A stretch of DNA of 64,000 bases from CBDCFV01 sp963664625 (GCA_963664625.1 OY761541.1:1612001-1676000), one strand, 5' to 3'; counted from the stretch's first letter, positions 41,695 to 50,525 are shown. Notes: generated from the sequence alone by a model not told the origin. Program-made: numbers and translations.

Positions 41695-42534
41695 GTGGCA
41701 ACCAGCCAAAGCAATAACATCGGGCAAGTGGTAATCAACGAGGCGCTCCGGGTGAAAGAGTTCCTCAACAACATGGCCCCGGAGGACTGGGACGCCGACA
41801 GCGCGTGCCAAGGATGGATAGTCGAGGACGTGGTGGCCCACTTGGCCGGCAGCGGCGGCAATTGGGCCGAATCGGTGGAAAGGGCGCTGAACGGAGACTC
41901 CGGACCGCCCCCGGGCGGGTCGTTCCTGCCTCCGGGCGAACGGGCTTCCCATCCCTACGGCCCGGAAATAAGGGCCTCCCGGCAACAGACCAGGGACCAA
42001 CTGCTGGAGATGTTCGCCGCGGGCCACGACCGGTTGCGCCAGGTGCTGTCACGGGTTAAGAATGAGGACTGGGAAAGGCCCTGCTTCCACCGGCGCGGGC
42101 CTTACCCGATGTGGCAATACGTCGGGGTACAGCTTCAGGAATTGACCCTGCACGGATGGGACATACGCTCCGGATTGGACAGTTCGGCGGAGTTGTGGGA
42201 CGAGCCTCTGGCCCTGATGGTGGGCATGGTGCCCCGGTGGCTGCGCACCGCGTTCATCGCCAACCAGGACATGCCGACGCCGGTGCGGTACCGTTTCGAC
42301 ATATCCAGCCCTGTAGAGGTGCGCGAGGACGTGCTGGTGACCGGCGGGGAATACCAAGTAGGCCCGTCGGGAGACGAAGCCGCCGACGTGGTGTTCCGCG
42401 GCGGCGCCGGCAACTACATCCTGCTGATGTTCGGCCGTTTGCAGGTGGAGCAGGCCCTCGCGTCCGGGCGGCTGACCGCCGAAGGCTCCATCGACCAAGC
42501 TAAGAACTTCAACGCTTGGTTCCCCGGCTTTTAG
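41695..42534 (+). CDS. DinB/maleylpyruvate-isomerase-like protein
   Basis: 279 aa from GTG (AAGGAG upstream). It has the N-terminal four-helix bundle with the metal histidine in CQGWIVEDVVAHLAGS and a later QLQELTLHGWD histidine pair. A second C-terminal domain (SCP2-like, DVVFRGGAGNYILLMFGRL) follows, a layout like mycothiol-dependent isomerases (MDMPI). It may act on thiol adducts; bacillithiol- or mycothiol-type partners are not shown. Substrate unknown. Confidence 0.75.
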   Translation: MATSQSNNIGQVVINEALRVKEFLNNMAPEDWDADSACQGWIVEDVVAHLAGSGGNWAESVERALNGDSGPPPGGSFLPPGERASHPYGPEIRASRQQTRDQLLEMFAAGHDRLRQVLSRVKNEDWERPCFHRRGPYPMWQYVGVQLQELTLHGWDIRSGLDSSAELWDEPLALMVGMVPRWLRTAFIANQDMPTPVRYRFDISSPVEVREDVLVTGGEYQVGPSGDEAADVVFRGGAGNYILLMFGRLQVEQALASGRLTAEGSIDQAKNFNAWFPGF

Positions 42535-42540
42535 TAACGA

Positions 42541-42608
42541 GGGCAACCACAAGGGTTGCCCCTACCAGTCAGGTGCGGTCCCGTAGGGGCGTCCCTTGTG
42601 GGCGCCCT
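42541..42608. repeat. Imperfect 25-bp inverted repeat element
   Basis: GGGCAACCACAAGGGTTGCC and the 5 bases that follow it (42541-42565) pair with 42583-42607, with 4 mismatches over 25 bp. The segment between is 17 bp. It sits in the 148-bp gap between two convergent genes and could terminate both, or be a dispersed element. Confidence 0.7.
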
Positions 42609-42682
42609 GATCGCGGGAAACCACGGTAGCCAAGGTTACCCATCATTACAATGATTTCGCACTACTAGCGCATAGTCGGTAA

Positions 42683-44497
42683 TCAGGGTAGCCATTTAAG
42701 CCACAGCAGGCCGGCGTAGGCCAAGGTTACCAGCAGTCCGATTACAACCGAGGTTGTTTGCTCGAAACGGCGGTTCACCGCGTCGCGAAAGACCACGCCG
42801 TAACCGTTGTACTCTTCCCGCTTTTGCAATATCTCGCCGGCCCGGTCGCGGTGCAAGTCCCATACGTTGACAATCAGGAAGATGATAACCGCGGAGAACA
42901 ACACCACCAGCATCTCTACCAGGAAGCCAATCCAGCCGGTTACCCCAGGGCGGGTAGCGAGGCCGATAAACACGGTGATCCCGCCGAATATAATCAGGGC
43001 GAATAGTTCCCCGAACTCAATTCCCTGCTGCCGGGAATGGGCGATAACGTTGAGCTGGGTCTCCGCCTCGGCCAGTTGCAATTGATCGGCGGCGTCGGGG
43101 TTGGCCGCCTCGGCCCGGTCCAAGCAGTCCTTGGTGTCCCGGTACGCTTTTTGCAGGTCTTCCGGGGTGACGGCATAGTCGATGGCCAGCACGTGTTCGC
43201 GGGCGGCCTCGTCAATCACGTTGCGGCGGGCCAGCAGGTCGACGTTCTGGAACAGCATGTAAATGCGGTTGTCCTCGTCCTGGGTTTGCGTGGACAGCCG
43301 GGCCACGCGAAACGACCGGAGCAGGGTGAACACCGTGGCCGACAGCCCCAAGGCGCCAAAATAGGTCTCTCCGGGCCACATCCATTCGCCGAAGGGCAGA
43401 TACTGCAACACTTCGTCCCGTAGATAGACGAAGGCCCCGCAAGCCCACAGCGCCAGCAGCAACGCCTTGAAGCCGAACCGGATCTCTGCCTCGAAGTTGA
43501 TCAGCAAGTTGACCGTGATTATCCCCACGGCGCCGGCAACCAAGTAGTCGGGGCTCACCGGCTTGACGTGAGTGAACAGGAAAAGCCAGACCAAGCTGAA
43601 TAGCGGGGTGGCGTAGGCCAGGGCGTTGATACCCGGGTTGCTGGTGATCAGGTTGGCCTTGCGCCAAGCTACGTTGGCGACGCCGTTGACCGCGCTCCCA
43701 ACAACCATCGCGATGAGCAGCGTCCGCGAATCCAGCACTTCACCGTTCGACATACCGGCGAAGTAATTCAAGACGGCTGCCACGGTATTGGCAATGAGAA
43801 AGGCGACCAGCACGCCGAACATCTCCAACGAGTGTTCGCCAATGCCATGCCTGGATTCGGAAGGAATTTCGTGGACGACGTCGGTCCCCCACCGAAAACC
43901 GAACGCGTTGAACGAGGTGGCAATCGCGCCCGATAACGCCAGAATTACGCCGATAATCACCACCGACAGGCTGCCGGTCTGGATGCCCGAGACCCCGCCG
44001 GCTTGTCCGACAACCACGAAGGCGAAACCGGCCAAGCCCAAAGCGAGCAGGAACACCATTTCCATGTCAAGCGCACGGTACCGGGTTTCACCTCGATAAA
44101 GCCGCGCCATAAGCAGAATGAAAAACAACGGCCAGGTCTCAAACAGGATGGCGGCGACGGACACGTCCACAAACCGGGTCGACCAAGCGAAAAAGGCGAA
44201 GTTGAAATTGGCCGCTACCGACAGCGCCAGTTTCACGTCGAAAGCCCGACGGGCAATCACGATCAGGTTGGCCGGATTGAAGACCAGCCGGTGGTACAGG
44301 ATGGTGATGAAGACGAGGCAGCCCACCGCCATGCCGGCATTCATGCTGGCATTGAACAGAAAGGGCGCCTGCCCTCCGCCGCCCCACGCAATCACCAAGG
44401 GCAGGGAGGAAAACAGGGTAACCGCCAGCAGCATATAGCCGGTGGCGGCTCGATTCCCTGCCAGGTTGGGAATGTAGGGTATTCGTACTACGGCCAC
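42683..44497 (-). CDS. EamA-type transporter fused to a C-terminal membrane domain
   Basis: 604 aa. The N-terminal 380 or so residues contain about ten hydrophobic helices typical of EamA/DMT transporters. A cytosolic helical region follows (about residues 415-500, rich in Asp/Glu), then four more membrane helices to the C-terminus. A 601-aa neighbour (44551-46356) has the same layout, so this is a tandem duplication. The start is GTG at 44497. The -10 TATAAT lies 6 nt before it. Substrate unknown. Confidence 0.8.
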   Translation of the reverse strand: MAVVRIPYIPNLAGNRAATGYMLLAVTLFSSLPLVIAWGGGGQAPFLFNASMNAGMAVGCLVFITILYHRLVFNPANLIVIARRAFDVKLALSVAANFNFAFFAWSTRFVDVSVAAILFETWPLFFILLMARLYRGETRYRALDMEMVFLLALGLAGFAFVVVGQAGGVSGIQTGSLSVVIIGVILALSGAIATSFNAFGFRWGTDVVHEIPSESRHGIGEHSLEMFGVLVAFLIANTVAAVLNYFAGMSNGEVLDSRTLLIAMVVGSAVNGVANVAWRKANLITSNPGINALAYATPLFSLVWLFLFTHVKPVSPDYLVAGAVGIITVNLLINFEAEIRFGFKALLLALWACGAFVYLRDEVLQYLPFGEWMWPGETYFGALGLSATVFTLLRSFRVARLSTQTQDEDNRIYMLFQNVDLLARRNVIDEAAREHVLAIDYAVTPEDLQKAYRDTKDCLDRAEAANPDAADQLQLAEAETQLNVIAHSRQQGIEFGELFALIIFGGITVFIGLATRPGVTGWIGFLVEMLVVLFSAVIIFLIVNVWDLHRDRAGEILQKREEYNGYGVVFRDAVNRRFEQTTSVVIGLLVTLAYAGLLWLKWLP

Positions 44498-44503
44498 GGG
44501 AGC

Positions 44504-44512
44504 ATTATATCA
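44504..44512 (-). promoter_or_regulatory. Extended -10 for the EamA-fusion gene, leaderless
   Basis: On the minus strand TGA-TATAAT (TGn extended) ends 6 nt before the GTG at 44497, predicting a leaderless message. No -35 is seen 17-18 nt upstream. Confidence 0.6.
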
Positions 44513-44550
44513 GTCGCCCCGACCCGGGCTGCGGCGTCAGCAGGCTGGCC

Positions 44551-46356
44551 TCAACCCACCCACTTGGACCATAGGAGACCGGCATAGGTGACGGTTATCC
44601 CTATGCCAATGACAGTGGATACTCCTCGCTCGAAGCGCCGGTTCCTGGGGTCGCGGAAGATTACGCCGTATCCTTCGGAGCCCGGTCCGGTAGCCAGCAC
44701 CAGGTCGGCCCGGTCCCGGTGCAAGTCCCACACGTTGACAATCAGGAAAACGACGACGGCGGGGAACAGGACGCTGAAAATCTCGTAGATGAACGCCGTC
44801 CACCCGGAGACTTCAGGGCGGGACAAAAGGGCCAGCAACACCGTGGAGCCGCCGAAAACTAACAAGGAGAATAGTTCTCCGAAATCCACGCCCTGCTGCC
44901 GCGAGTGCACCATCATGTTGAGCTGGGTTTCGGCATTGGCAAGCAACCTCTGGTCGGCGACCGAATGGTCGGCTGCGGCGGCTTGGACGAAACAGAGCTT
45001 GGCCTGGATGTAGGCGGTTTGCAGCTCCTCCGGGTTACGGGCGCTGTCGATGCTGCGGACGTGCTCGCTGGCTGCGGGGTCAACCAGGTTGCGCCGGGAC
45101 AGCATCTCCAAGGTGCGGTGCAAGGCAAATATTCGGTTGTCCTCGTCTTGTGTGCGGGGGGCAAGCCGGGCCACCCGGAACGCAAGCAACAGGATGAAAA
45201 TCGTGGCCGACAGCGCCACCGCGCCCAAGTAAGTTTCACGAGGCCACATCCAGCCGTCGAAGGGGAGCAGCGTCATCAGTTCATCACGCAGGTACACGAA
45301 TGTGCCGCAGACCCAGAGCGCGAGGACCAGCGATTTGAAGCCGAAACGAATATCTGCCTCGAAGTTGATGAGCAGGTTGGCTGAGATAATAGCGGCGGTG
45401 CCGATGATCAAGTAGTCCACGCGAGCTATATCTACTGTCCAGAACAGGAAAAGCCATACCAGGCTGAAGATTGGCGTAGAATACGCTATGGCGTTTATAC
45501 CCAGATTGTTGGACATCACGTTGGCCGCTCGCCAAGCAAGGTGTCCAAGTGCGTTCGCAAAAACACCGCAAATAAAGGCAATGAATAAAGATTCAAGGGT
45601 AATAGTTTCGCCGATTGAGTATCCTATGGTCCCGTTCAACCCGGCTGATATGAAACAGGCTATAGCCTGGGCCGTCATGACACAGCAAACATCAACCAGG
45701 TCGCTGTTCTTGTCCCTCACCAGTTCCTCAGGCAAGGCATGGTTTAAATCTACTCCCCACCTGAATCCATACGCACTCATGGAAGCGAAAAGGATAGCCA
45801 CAATAACCAAGGCAACGCCAATTAATGTTTCTGAAAATTGGTTATAGCTCCAATTCCCAAACCCTCCGCTCTGGCTTGCCGCCACGAACCAAAATCCCAC
45901 GAAACCCGTCACGAGAAGCAAAGTCATGTCTGGTGTAATTTTCCGGTAACGCCCTTCGCCTCTGAACAGTATCGCAGTGAGAAATATCAACCCGATTGGC
46001 CAGGTTTCATATAAGATTGCTGACACGGAAACATCAATGAAACGGGTTGATAAAGCAAATAATCCGTAGTCAAAATTATTTATAACTACGAACAACATGC
46101 TCCATGTAAATATACGCTGTATGATGACAGCTAATGCCGTCTTATTGAATAAGACCTCTCTGAAGATCACGATAAGGAAGGCACCAATCCCGCAACATTG
46201 CCCTAGCCTCAACACTGCTACGAACAGGAATGGGCTTTCCGCTCCGCCGCCTCGTGCAATCAGCAGCGGCACCAGCGAGTATGATACGACGGACAGAATC
46301 ATGAAGAGAGTGCCGGCGCCGTTGCGGTTCGTTCGGTGAATCATCTCAATGACCAT
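44551..46356 (-). CDS. EamA-type transporter fusion, tandem paralogue
   Basis: 601 aa with the same layout as 42683-44497: about ten helices (EamA), an acidic cytosolic helical segment with QTQDEDN-like residues and four C-terminal helices. The DNA for its first half (about 45500-46356) is markedly richer in A+T than the second half, suggesting recombination or different ancestry. The neighbours share segments such as LHRDRA and GYGVVFRD / GYGVIFRD. Substrate unknown. Confidence 0.8.
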   Translation of the reverse strand: MVIEMIHRTNRNGAGTLFMILSVVSYSLVPLLIARGGGAESPFLFVAVLRLGQCCGIGAFLIVIFREVLFNKTALAVIIQRIFTWSMLFVVINNFDYGLFALSTRFIDVSVSAILYETWPIGLIFLTAILFRGEGRYRKITPDMTLLLVTGFVGFWFVAASQSGGFGNWSYNQFSETLIGVALVIVAILFASMSAYGFRWGVDLNHALPEELVRDKNSDLVDVCCVMTAQAIACFISAGLNGTIGYSIGETITLESLFIAFICGVFANALGHLAWRAANVMSNNLGINAIAYSTPIFSLVWLFLFWTVDIARVDYLIIGTAAIISANLLINFEADIRFGFKSLVLALWVCGTFVYLRDELMTLLPFDGWMWPRETYLGAVALSATIFILLLAFRVARLAPRTQDEDNRIFALHRTLEMLSRRNLVDPAASEHVRSIDSARNPEELQTAYIQAKLCFVQAAAADHSVADQRLLANAETQLNMMVHSRQQGVDFGELFSLLVFGGSTVLLALLSRPEVSGWTAFIYEIFSVLFPAVVVFLIVNVWDLHRDRADLVLATGPGSEGYGVIFRDPRNRRFERGVSTVIGIGITVTYAGLLWSKWVG

Positions 46357-46432
46357 ACCGAACCGGCGATTTGTCGTTGATGGTGACTTGGCTATAATTC
46401 AAGGTTTCTATATCTACTGCTAAGACGGCCGT

Positions 46433-46570
46433 TCAACGATAGAAAACGAGCGAATGTCCGAGGCGTTGCGTCATATAACGTTTCCCGTATAACGACCGCG
46501 CATCATAGCCCACTAAAGTCAACGCTCTGGGAACGCCGGTGCCGACGTCCTCATCGCACAGCAATATCAC
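46433..46570 (-). pseudogene. Truncated PIN-like toxin (DUF5615-type)
   Basis: The GTG at 46570 overlaps the DUF433 stop (GTGA). The 45-codon product begins MILLCDEDVGTGVPRALTLV and resembles the N-terminus of DUF5615/VapC45-type PIN-like proteins (LLxDEDV...LVGYDA). It then diverges and stops; full-length members have over 100 residues, so the toxin is truncated. Confidence 0.55.
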
Positions 46571-47277
46571 GCGGCAACCTGTTCCGCATACCTCAGGGCT
46601 TCTTCTACTACATCGGGACCAAGCTCAAAGTCTCTGGCGATGAAGTCAAGCTTTTGACCGGCCTTGAACCGTTTGTGAATTACCCCGACTGTCACGCCCC
46701 TGTTCACGATTGTAGGGACACCGGAAGTCACCTTTGGATCGACGACTATAGGGACTTCCTTGCCTACCGGGTGCCATCGGAACGCGATGTCCTTAATGTC
46801 GTACTCCACCTTAATGTCGTACTCCAATTGATGTACTGTTTCCACAACGGGGCCGGGAATCCACCATTGCCGTGGATTGTTCAAGGCCTGCAAGCTTCTT
46901 CCGACCTGTTCTTCACGCAACCGTTCGACGATATGTCCACCCAGGGCCTTCAAGCGGAGGTGTGCGAAGGGGTGGTCTATCCCCCATTGCGCCGCCGCGT
47001 CTTCATAGGCTTTACGGACGGTCTCAAATGAGACCCGTTCAGCCTCCCTGAATTTTCCGGCCACCACTACCTCGACAAGCTGAAGGAAGGAAACCATAGC
47101 AATGTCGTTCCTGGATTCGTGAATCCGTGGACGAACCGCTTTGCTAGTGCTGCCTTCATATCCCAACAGCCAATTCCTCACCGTGCTGGGGGACACATGC
47201 GCTAAACGCCCTGCTTCGACAAAGGTATACAATGGCCCTGTCCGCCAATTTTCTTGGCCATTAAGTGGGTCAGCCAT
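46567..47277 (-). CDS. DUF433 antitoxin with N-terminal HTH
   Basis: 236 aa. The N-terminus has a MerR-type HTH (TFVEAGRLAHVSPSTVRNWL). The C-terminal 60 residues match DUF433 (PIVVDPKVTSGVPTIVNRGVTV). A short duplicated EYDIK segment (15 bp repeat) lies between the domains. DUF433 antitoxins bind DNA and often neutralise a PIN-like toxin. GGAG precedes the ATG. Its partner is truncated, so this is likely an orphaned antitoxin. Confidence 0.85.
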   Translation of the reverse strand: MADPLNGQENWRTGPLYTFVEAGRLAHVSPSTVRNWLLGYEGSTSKAVRPRIHESRNDIAMVSFLQLVEVVVAGKFREAERVSFETVRKAYEDAAAQWGIDHPFAHLRLKALGGHIVERLREEQVGRSLQALNNPRQWWIPGPVVETVHQLEYDIKVEYDIKDIAFRWHPVGKEVPIVVDPKVTSGVPTIVNRGVTVGVIHKRFKAGQKLDFIARDFELGPDVVEEALRYAEQVAA

Positions 47278-47298
47278 GATAGGTCTCCAATCCCCCCT

Positions 47299-48642
47299 TC
47301 ACTCCCTCGCCGCCAGGGCGTCCATAATCGACGCCTCCGGCAGGGTCTTCGGGGCTGGTTGCCTTACGCTCGACAACCGGCTTTCCGGCCCCCTGTCCAC
47401 CCTTTCGCCTCCTAAGAACACGTCGGCAACCTTCCACAGAGTCGTGATGTCCTCAGCCGGGTTGCCGTCGATGATCACTATGTCGGCATCCTTGCCTGGT
47501 TCCAGCGATCCCGTCACGCCGTCGATGTCCAGCGACTTGGCGGCGTCGCTGGTGAGGGACACAATTCCCCTCATTGGCGACATTCCGGCGTGCACCAAGG
47601 CTTCGGTCTCGTAGACAGTGTTGCCCAGCTTGTAGTTGCCCCAAGAGGAGTCCGACCCGGTGATGATGTTCAACCCCATGTCTATCAGCTTGGCCAAGTG
47701 CGTCCAGCGCACCTCCAGCTCCCACAAGGCTCCGTCCAGCTCGGTCTCTTCCTGCGGCGTCAAGCCCTGGGCTTCTTTCTTGTTTTGCAGCGCCCATACG
47801 CGGGCCCTCGCCACGTGGACCGTGGGATTGACGTAGGCGCCCTGGGCCCCGATCCGTTCCGCCACGTCCTCGCGGAAGTTCGCCGTTCCGTTGCTGTTCT
47901 TGAACACGCAGTGGATCAGCATGTCCACGCCGGCGTCCAAGGAGTTGATCGTCCCCTGGGTGGAACTGCAATGGGTGGCGGTGAGCTTGCCGAACTTGTG
48001 GGCCTCGGCGGTCATGGCCCTCAACTCGTCCACGTTGAAAGACGGCAGCAACGGGAAGGATGTGCGGGTGGTCCCGCCGGTGGCGCAAATCTTGATGTAG
48101 TCCGCGCCCTCTTTTACCAACTGCCGTACCTCCCGCGCGGCTTCCAAGGCGCCGGTAACTTCCGAGCCGAAGTAGCCCATGTGGCCGCCGACGATGGCGA
48201 TTGGCCGGCCGCACAGCACCATCCGCGGCGTTTGGATAATGCCCATGCGCGCCGCGTCCCTCAACCGGAACATGGTCTGGTTCTTGGCCCCGTTGTCCCT
48301 GATGGAAGTCACCCCGGAGAACAGGCTGTCCTTGGCGTTGCGGGCGGCTTGCAGCGTCAGCACCTCGTCGGGCAACGCCGCCACGTCCTCGCCTGGCCGG
48401 CCGTCGCCAAACCCGTTGTGGTGGGTATGACAGTCGATCATGCCCGGCATCACTGTCTTGCCGGGATAGTCGAACGTCTCGACGACGGCGCCCTCGGGCG
48501 GCAGTACCTGGTTGGCGGGACCTGCGGACACAATGCGGGAGTCTTGCACCAGCACCGCTCCCGACTCGATGGGCTGCCCGCCCTTCCCATCGATCAAGCG
48601 TCCGGCCCGGATAAGTTTGAAACTCTGCGTGACGTTTTGCAT
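47299..48642 (-). CDS. Metal-dependent amidohydrolase
   Basis: 447 aa. The metal site has DCHTHHN (HxH) near residue 70, a carboxylated lysine candidate in YIKICATGG, the histidines in TATHCSS and LIHCVFK, and the TGSDSS aspartate at about residue 335. It is in the imidazolonepropionase/prolidase-like amidohydrolase branch. It hydrolyses amide or cyclic imide bonds, substrate unknown. GAGGG lies upstream of the ATG. Confidence 0.88.
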   Translation of the reverse strand: MQNVTQSFKLIRAGRLIDGKGGQPIESGAVLVQDSRIVSAGPANQVLPPEGAVVETFDYPGKTVMPGMIDCHTHHNGFGDGRPGEDVAALPDEVLTLQAARNAKDSLFSGVTSIRDNGAKNQTMFRLRDAARMGIIQTPRMVLCGRPIAIVGGHMGYFGSEVTGALEAAREVRQLVKEGADYIKICATGGTTRTSFPLLPSFNVDELRAMTAEAHKFGKLTATHCSSTQGTINSLDAGVDMLIHCVFKNSNGTANFREDVAERIGAQGAYVNPTVHVARARVWALQNKKEAQGLTPQEETELDGALWELEVRWTHLAKLIDMGLNIITGSDSSWGNYKLGNTVYETEALVHAGMSPMRGIVSLTSDAAKSLDIDGVTGSLEPGKDADIVIIDGNPAEDITTLWKVADVFLGGERVDRGPESRLSSVRQPAPKTLPEASIMDALAARE

Positions 48643-48690
48643 TCTATTACCCTCATGTTCCGGTGCCTTCGGTGGTAGCCGCCGTCACTA

Positions 48691-48821
48691 GGCTGTGTTG
48701 ACATTTTGAAAAACCATACCGTCATTCCGGCCTTGAGCCGGAATCCAGCCCCGAAGTTAGATGCGGTCAAACCCACTGGATTCCCGCTTTCGCGGGAATG
48801 ACGGGAAATGTCAACATGGCC
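48691..48821. mobile_element. MITE-like element with TA target duplication
   Basis: 131 bp flanked by TA on both sides (48689-48690 and 48822-48823). The terminal inverted repeats are GGCTGTGTTGACATTT and AAATGTCAACATGGCC (14 of 16 match). It carries the hairpin GTCATTCCGG...CCGGAATC and an internal ATTCCCGC repeat, and has no ORF. TA duplication and TIRs fit a non-autonomous IS630/Tc1-type element. Confidence 0.65.
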
Positions 48822-48828
48822 TAATCAG

Positions 48829-49341
48829 TCACATGTGGTCACGATTAACGAATCCATTAAGCGATTCCTGATTTATCTCGACATTGCTTCCTCTTCCAAG
48901 AAGGTGTTGCAAACGGTTCTTGTCAGACTGGTTCCTGACTGTAAACGGACGGGGATCGGAGAGACGCACCTCTTCCAAGTCGGTAACGAACTCCTCCATT
49001 TCACTTATCGCCTTGAAGATACTATCTTCCTCTTCCACGTTCTCATAAAAGTTGACGTGGAATGCGTTTGCCAGACGCACCCTGGTCTCGAAGTCGGGAC
49101 GCCCGAACTCGTTTCCTAACTGTATGGCGATGCGCTGAATATTCTGGTGTTGGCTGTGATTCCATCCGCGCTGAATTGCTATAGCCTTGAGAGCATGAGC
49201 CGCAGCGCCCCAAATCTTCTCGGAGGCTTGCAGGCGGTTTCCCCGGTCCAACTCATCCCGGGCATGGTCAATGAACCTGCGGCTTATCGCAACGTGGTCA
49301 TCAATATCGTTAGAGCCGGGCAACGGCAATGGTGTCGTCAT
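48829..49341 (-). CDS. PaREP1/HEPN-like protein
   Basis: 170 aa. LQASEKIWGAAAHALKAIA and IQRGWNHSQHQNI are followed by RLANAFHVNFYEN, which keeps R-x5-H. It is the closest paralogue of the 10141 gene. It ends 6 nt from the MITE-like element. SD GAGGA lies 10 nt before the ATG. Function unknown. Confidence 0.72.
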   Translation of the reverse strand: MTTPLPLPGSNDIDDHVAISRRFIDHARDELDRGNRLQASEKIWGAAAHALKAIAIQRGWNHSQHQNIQRIAIQLGNEFGRPDFETRVRLANAFHVNFYENVEEEDSIFKAISEMEEFVTDLEEVRLSDPRPFTVRNQSDKNRLQHLLGRGSNVEINQESLNGFVNRDHM

Positions 49342-49364
49342 ATCATTTATTCCTCAGACAGGTC

Positions 49365-49757
49365 TCAGCCAAGCACCGCTATGGCTTCCACCTCTACCAC
49401 CAATCCGGGATCGGCCAAGCCGGCGACCACTACCGTGGTGCTGGTGGGACGCCCCTCCGGGGGCAGGATGTTGAGGCGGGCGGCGCGCACTTTCGCCAGG
49501 TTCTCGCTGCCCACCACGTAGGTGTTGGTCTTTACAATGTCGGCCAGGGTGCCGCCAACCGATTTAATCGCCGTTTCCAAGTTCTTCCACGCTTGGACCG
49601 TCTGCGCCTCGGCGTCCCCTATGTGGATGGCGTTGCCGTTCTCGTCGCGTGACAGTTGGCCCGCAATGTACACCGTGTTGCCAACCTTCACCACGTGGTT
49701 GTAAAGGTTGGACGGCGGCGTTGCCATGCCTTCCGGATTCAAAAACTCCCGCTGCAT
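49365..49757 (-). CDS. RidA/YjgF-family protein
   Basis: 130 aa, the usual length. The GNTVYIAGQLSRDENGNAIHIG segment and PPEGRPTSTTVVVAGLADPG at the C-terminus with the Arg-x-x-Ser/Thr active-site region are characteristic. RidA hydrolyses reactive enamines/imines from PLP enzymes; other paralogues are inactive or act on chlorinated amino acids. GGAGG lies upstream. Confidence 0.92.
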   Translation of the reverse strand: MQREFLNPEGMATPPSNLYNHVVKVGNTVYIAGQLSRDENGNAIHIGDAEAQTVQAWKNLETAIKSVGGTLADIVKTNTYVVGSENLAKVRAARLNILPPEGRPTSTTVVVAGLADPGLVVEVEAIAVLG

Positions 49758-49780
49758 AATGTTTCCTCCTCAATCGTTAT

Positions 49781-50089
49781 TCAATCGTGGGCTTTACTAT
49801 CTCTCGTATTTCCGGAGCGGATTATGTGTTGTAGCAGGGCCTCGTTAATCTGTTCGTGGAAGTCTCCGTCTCGCGGCAGGTTTTCGTGAAACCAGTTGAT
49901 TACGTACTCGTCCAGTTTGAGGCTGACTGTCTGCTTCACCGGTTGATATCCGGCTCCTCGGTATGTGACTTTCGGCAATCCCTTGGTGTCCGGTATGTCC
50001 GAGAAGTCTATATCGGCATCCGGGACCTTTGCGAGGGCATCCAACATGGCCTTCTGCTTCTCAGTGAGTGTCTGCCTCCGTATATTCAC
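49781..50089 (-). CDS. BrnA-like antitoxin (orphan)
   Basis: 102 aa from a GTG start. The C-terminal AGYQPVKQTVSLKLDEYVINWFHEN matches the BrnA ribbon-helix-helix region. BrnA neutralises BrnT, a RelE-fold RNase usually encoded immediately upstream. Here the upstream region is a 76-bp gap and a divergent gene, so no BrnT is present. Orphan antitoxins often remain as regulators. Confidence 0.78.
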   Translation of the reverse strand: MNIRRQTLTEKQKAMLDALAKVPDADIDFSDIPDTKGLPKVTYRGAGYQPVKQTVSLKLDEYVINWFHENLPRDGDFHEQINEALLQHIIRSGNTRDSKAHD

Positions 50090-50165
50090 TTGACACCACT
50101 ACCAAACGACTGTTGTACTGGACATCTACTACTCCCGTCCGGCGAGGCTGTCAAGGAGCGATTGT

Positions 50166-50525
50166 TTGGGAACGTTTTACATTGATATTACGGTAGGAAA
50201 TCCGGACGGCGGTGATACAACCTCGGTGAACGCATTGGTGGACACTGGGGCAACCGATTCGATGTTCCCAAGCTCCCTGTTGGAATATTTGAAGATAGAT
50301 CCCTTCCAGCGGCGCATCTGCACAATGGCCGACGGCCGCCGGGAAGAATATGGCCGCGCCATCGTAAGCATCGGCATTGGCGGCCTGCAACTGCCATGTC
50401 CCGCCTTGATGGGACCGGAGGATACATATCTGCTTGGAGCAACCACTCTCGAGATATTCGACCTCTCGGTTGATCCGATAGAGGAGTCGGTAATTGAGCG
50501 CACACGGATTGCCAGGCCCTTATAG
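50166..50525 (+). CDS. Retropepsin-like aspartic protease
   Basis: 119 aa. ALVDTGATDSMFPSSLL gives the DTGA active site near residue 27, and a C-terminal LLGATTLEIFDL resembles the psi-loop end. Single-domain proteins like this should dimerise, as retroviral proteases do. The start is TTG at 50166 with AAGGAG 7 nt upstream. Function unknown; divergent from orphan brnA. Confidence 0.78.
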   Translation: MGTFYIDITVGNPDGGDTTSVNALVDTGATDSMFPSSLLEYLKIDPFQRRICTMADGRREEYGRAIVSIGIGGLQLPCPALMGPEDTYLLGATTLEIFDLSVDPIEESVIERTRIARPL

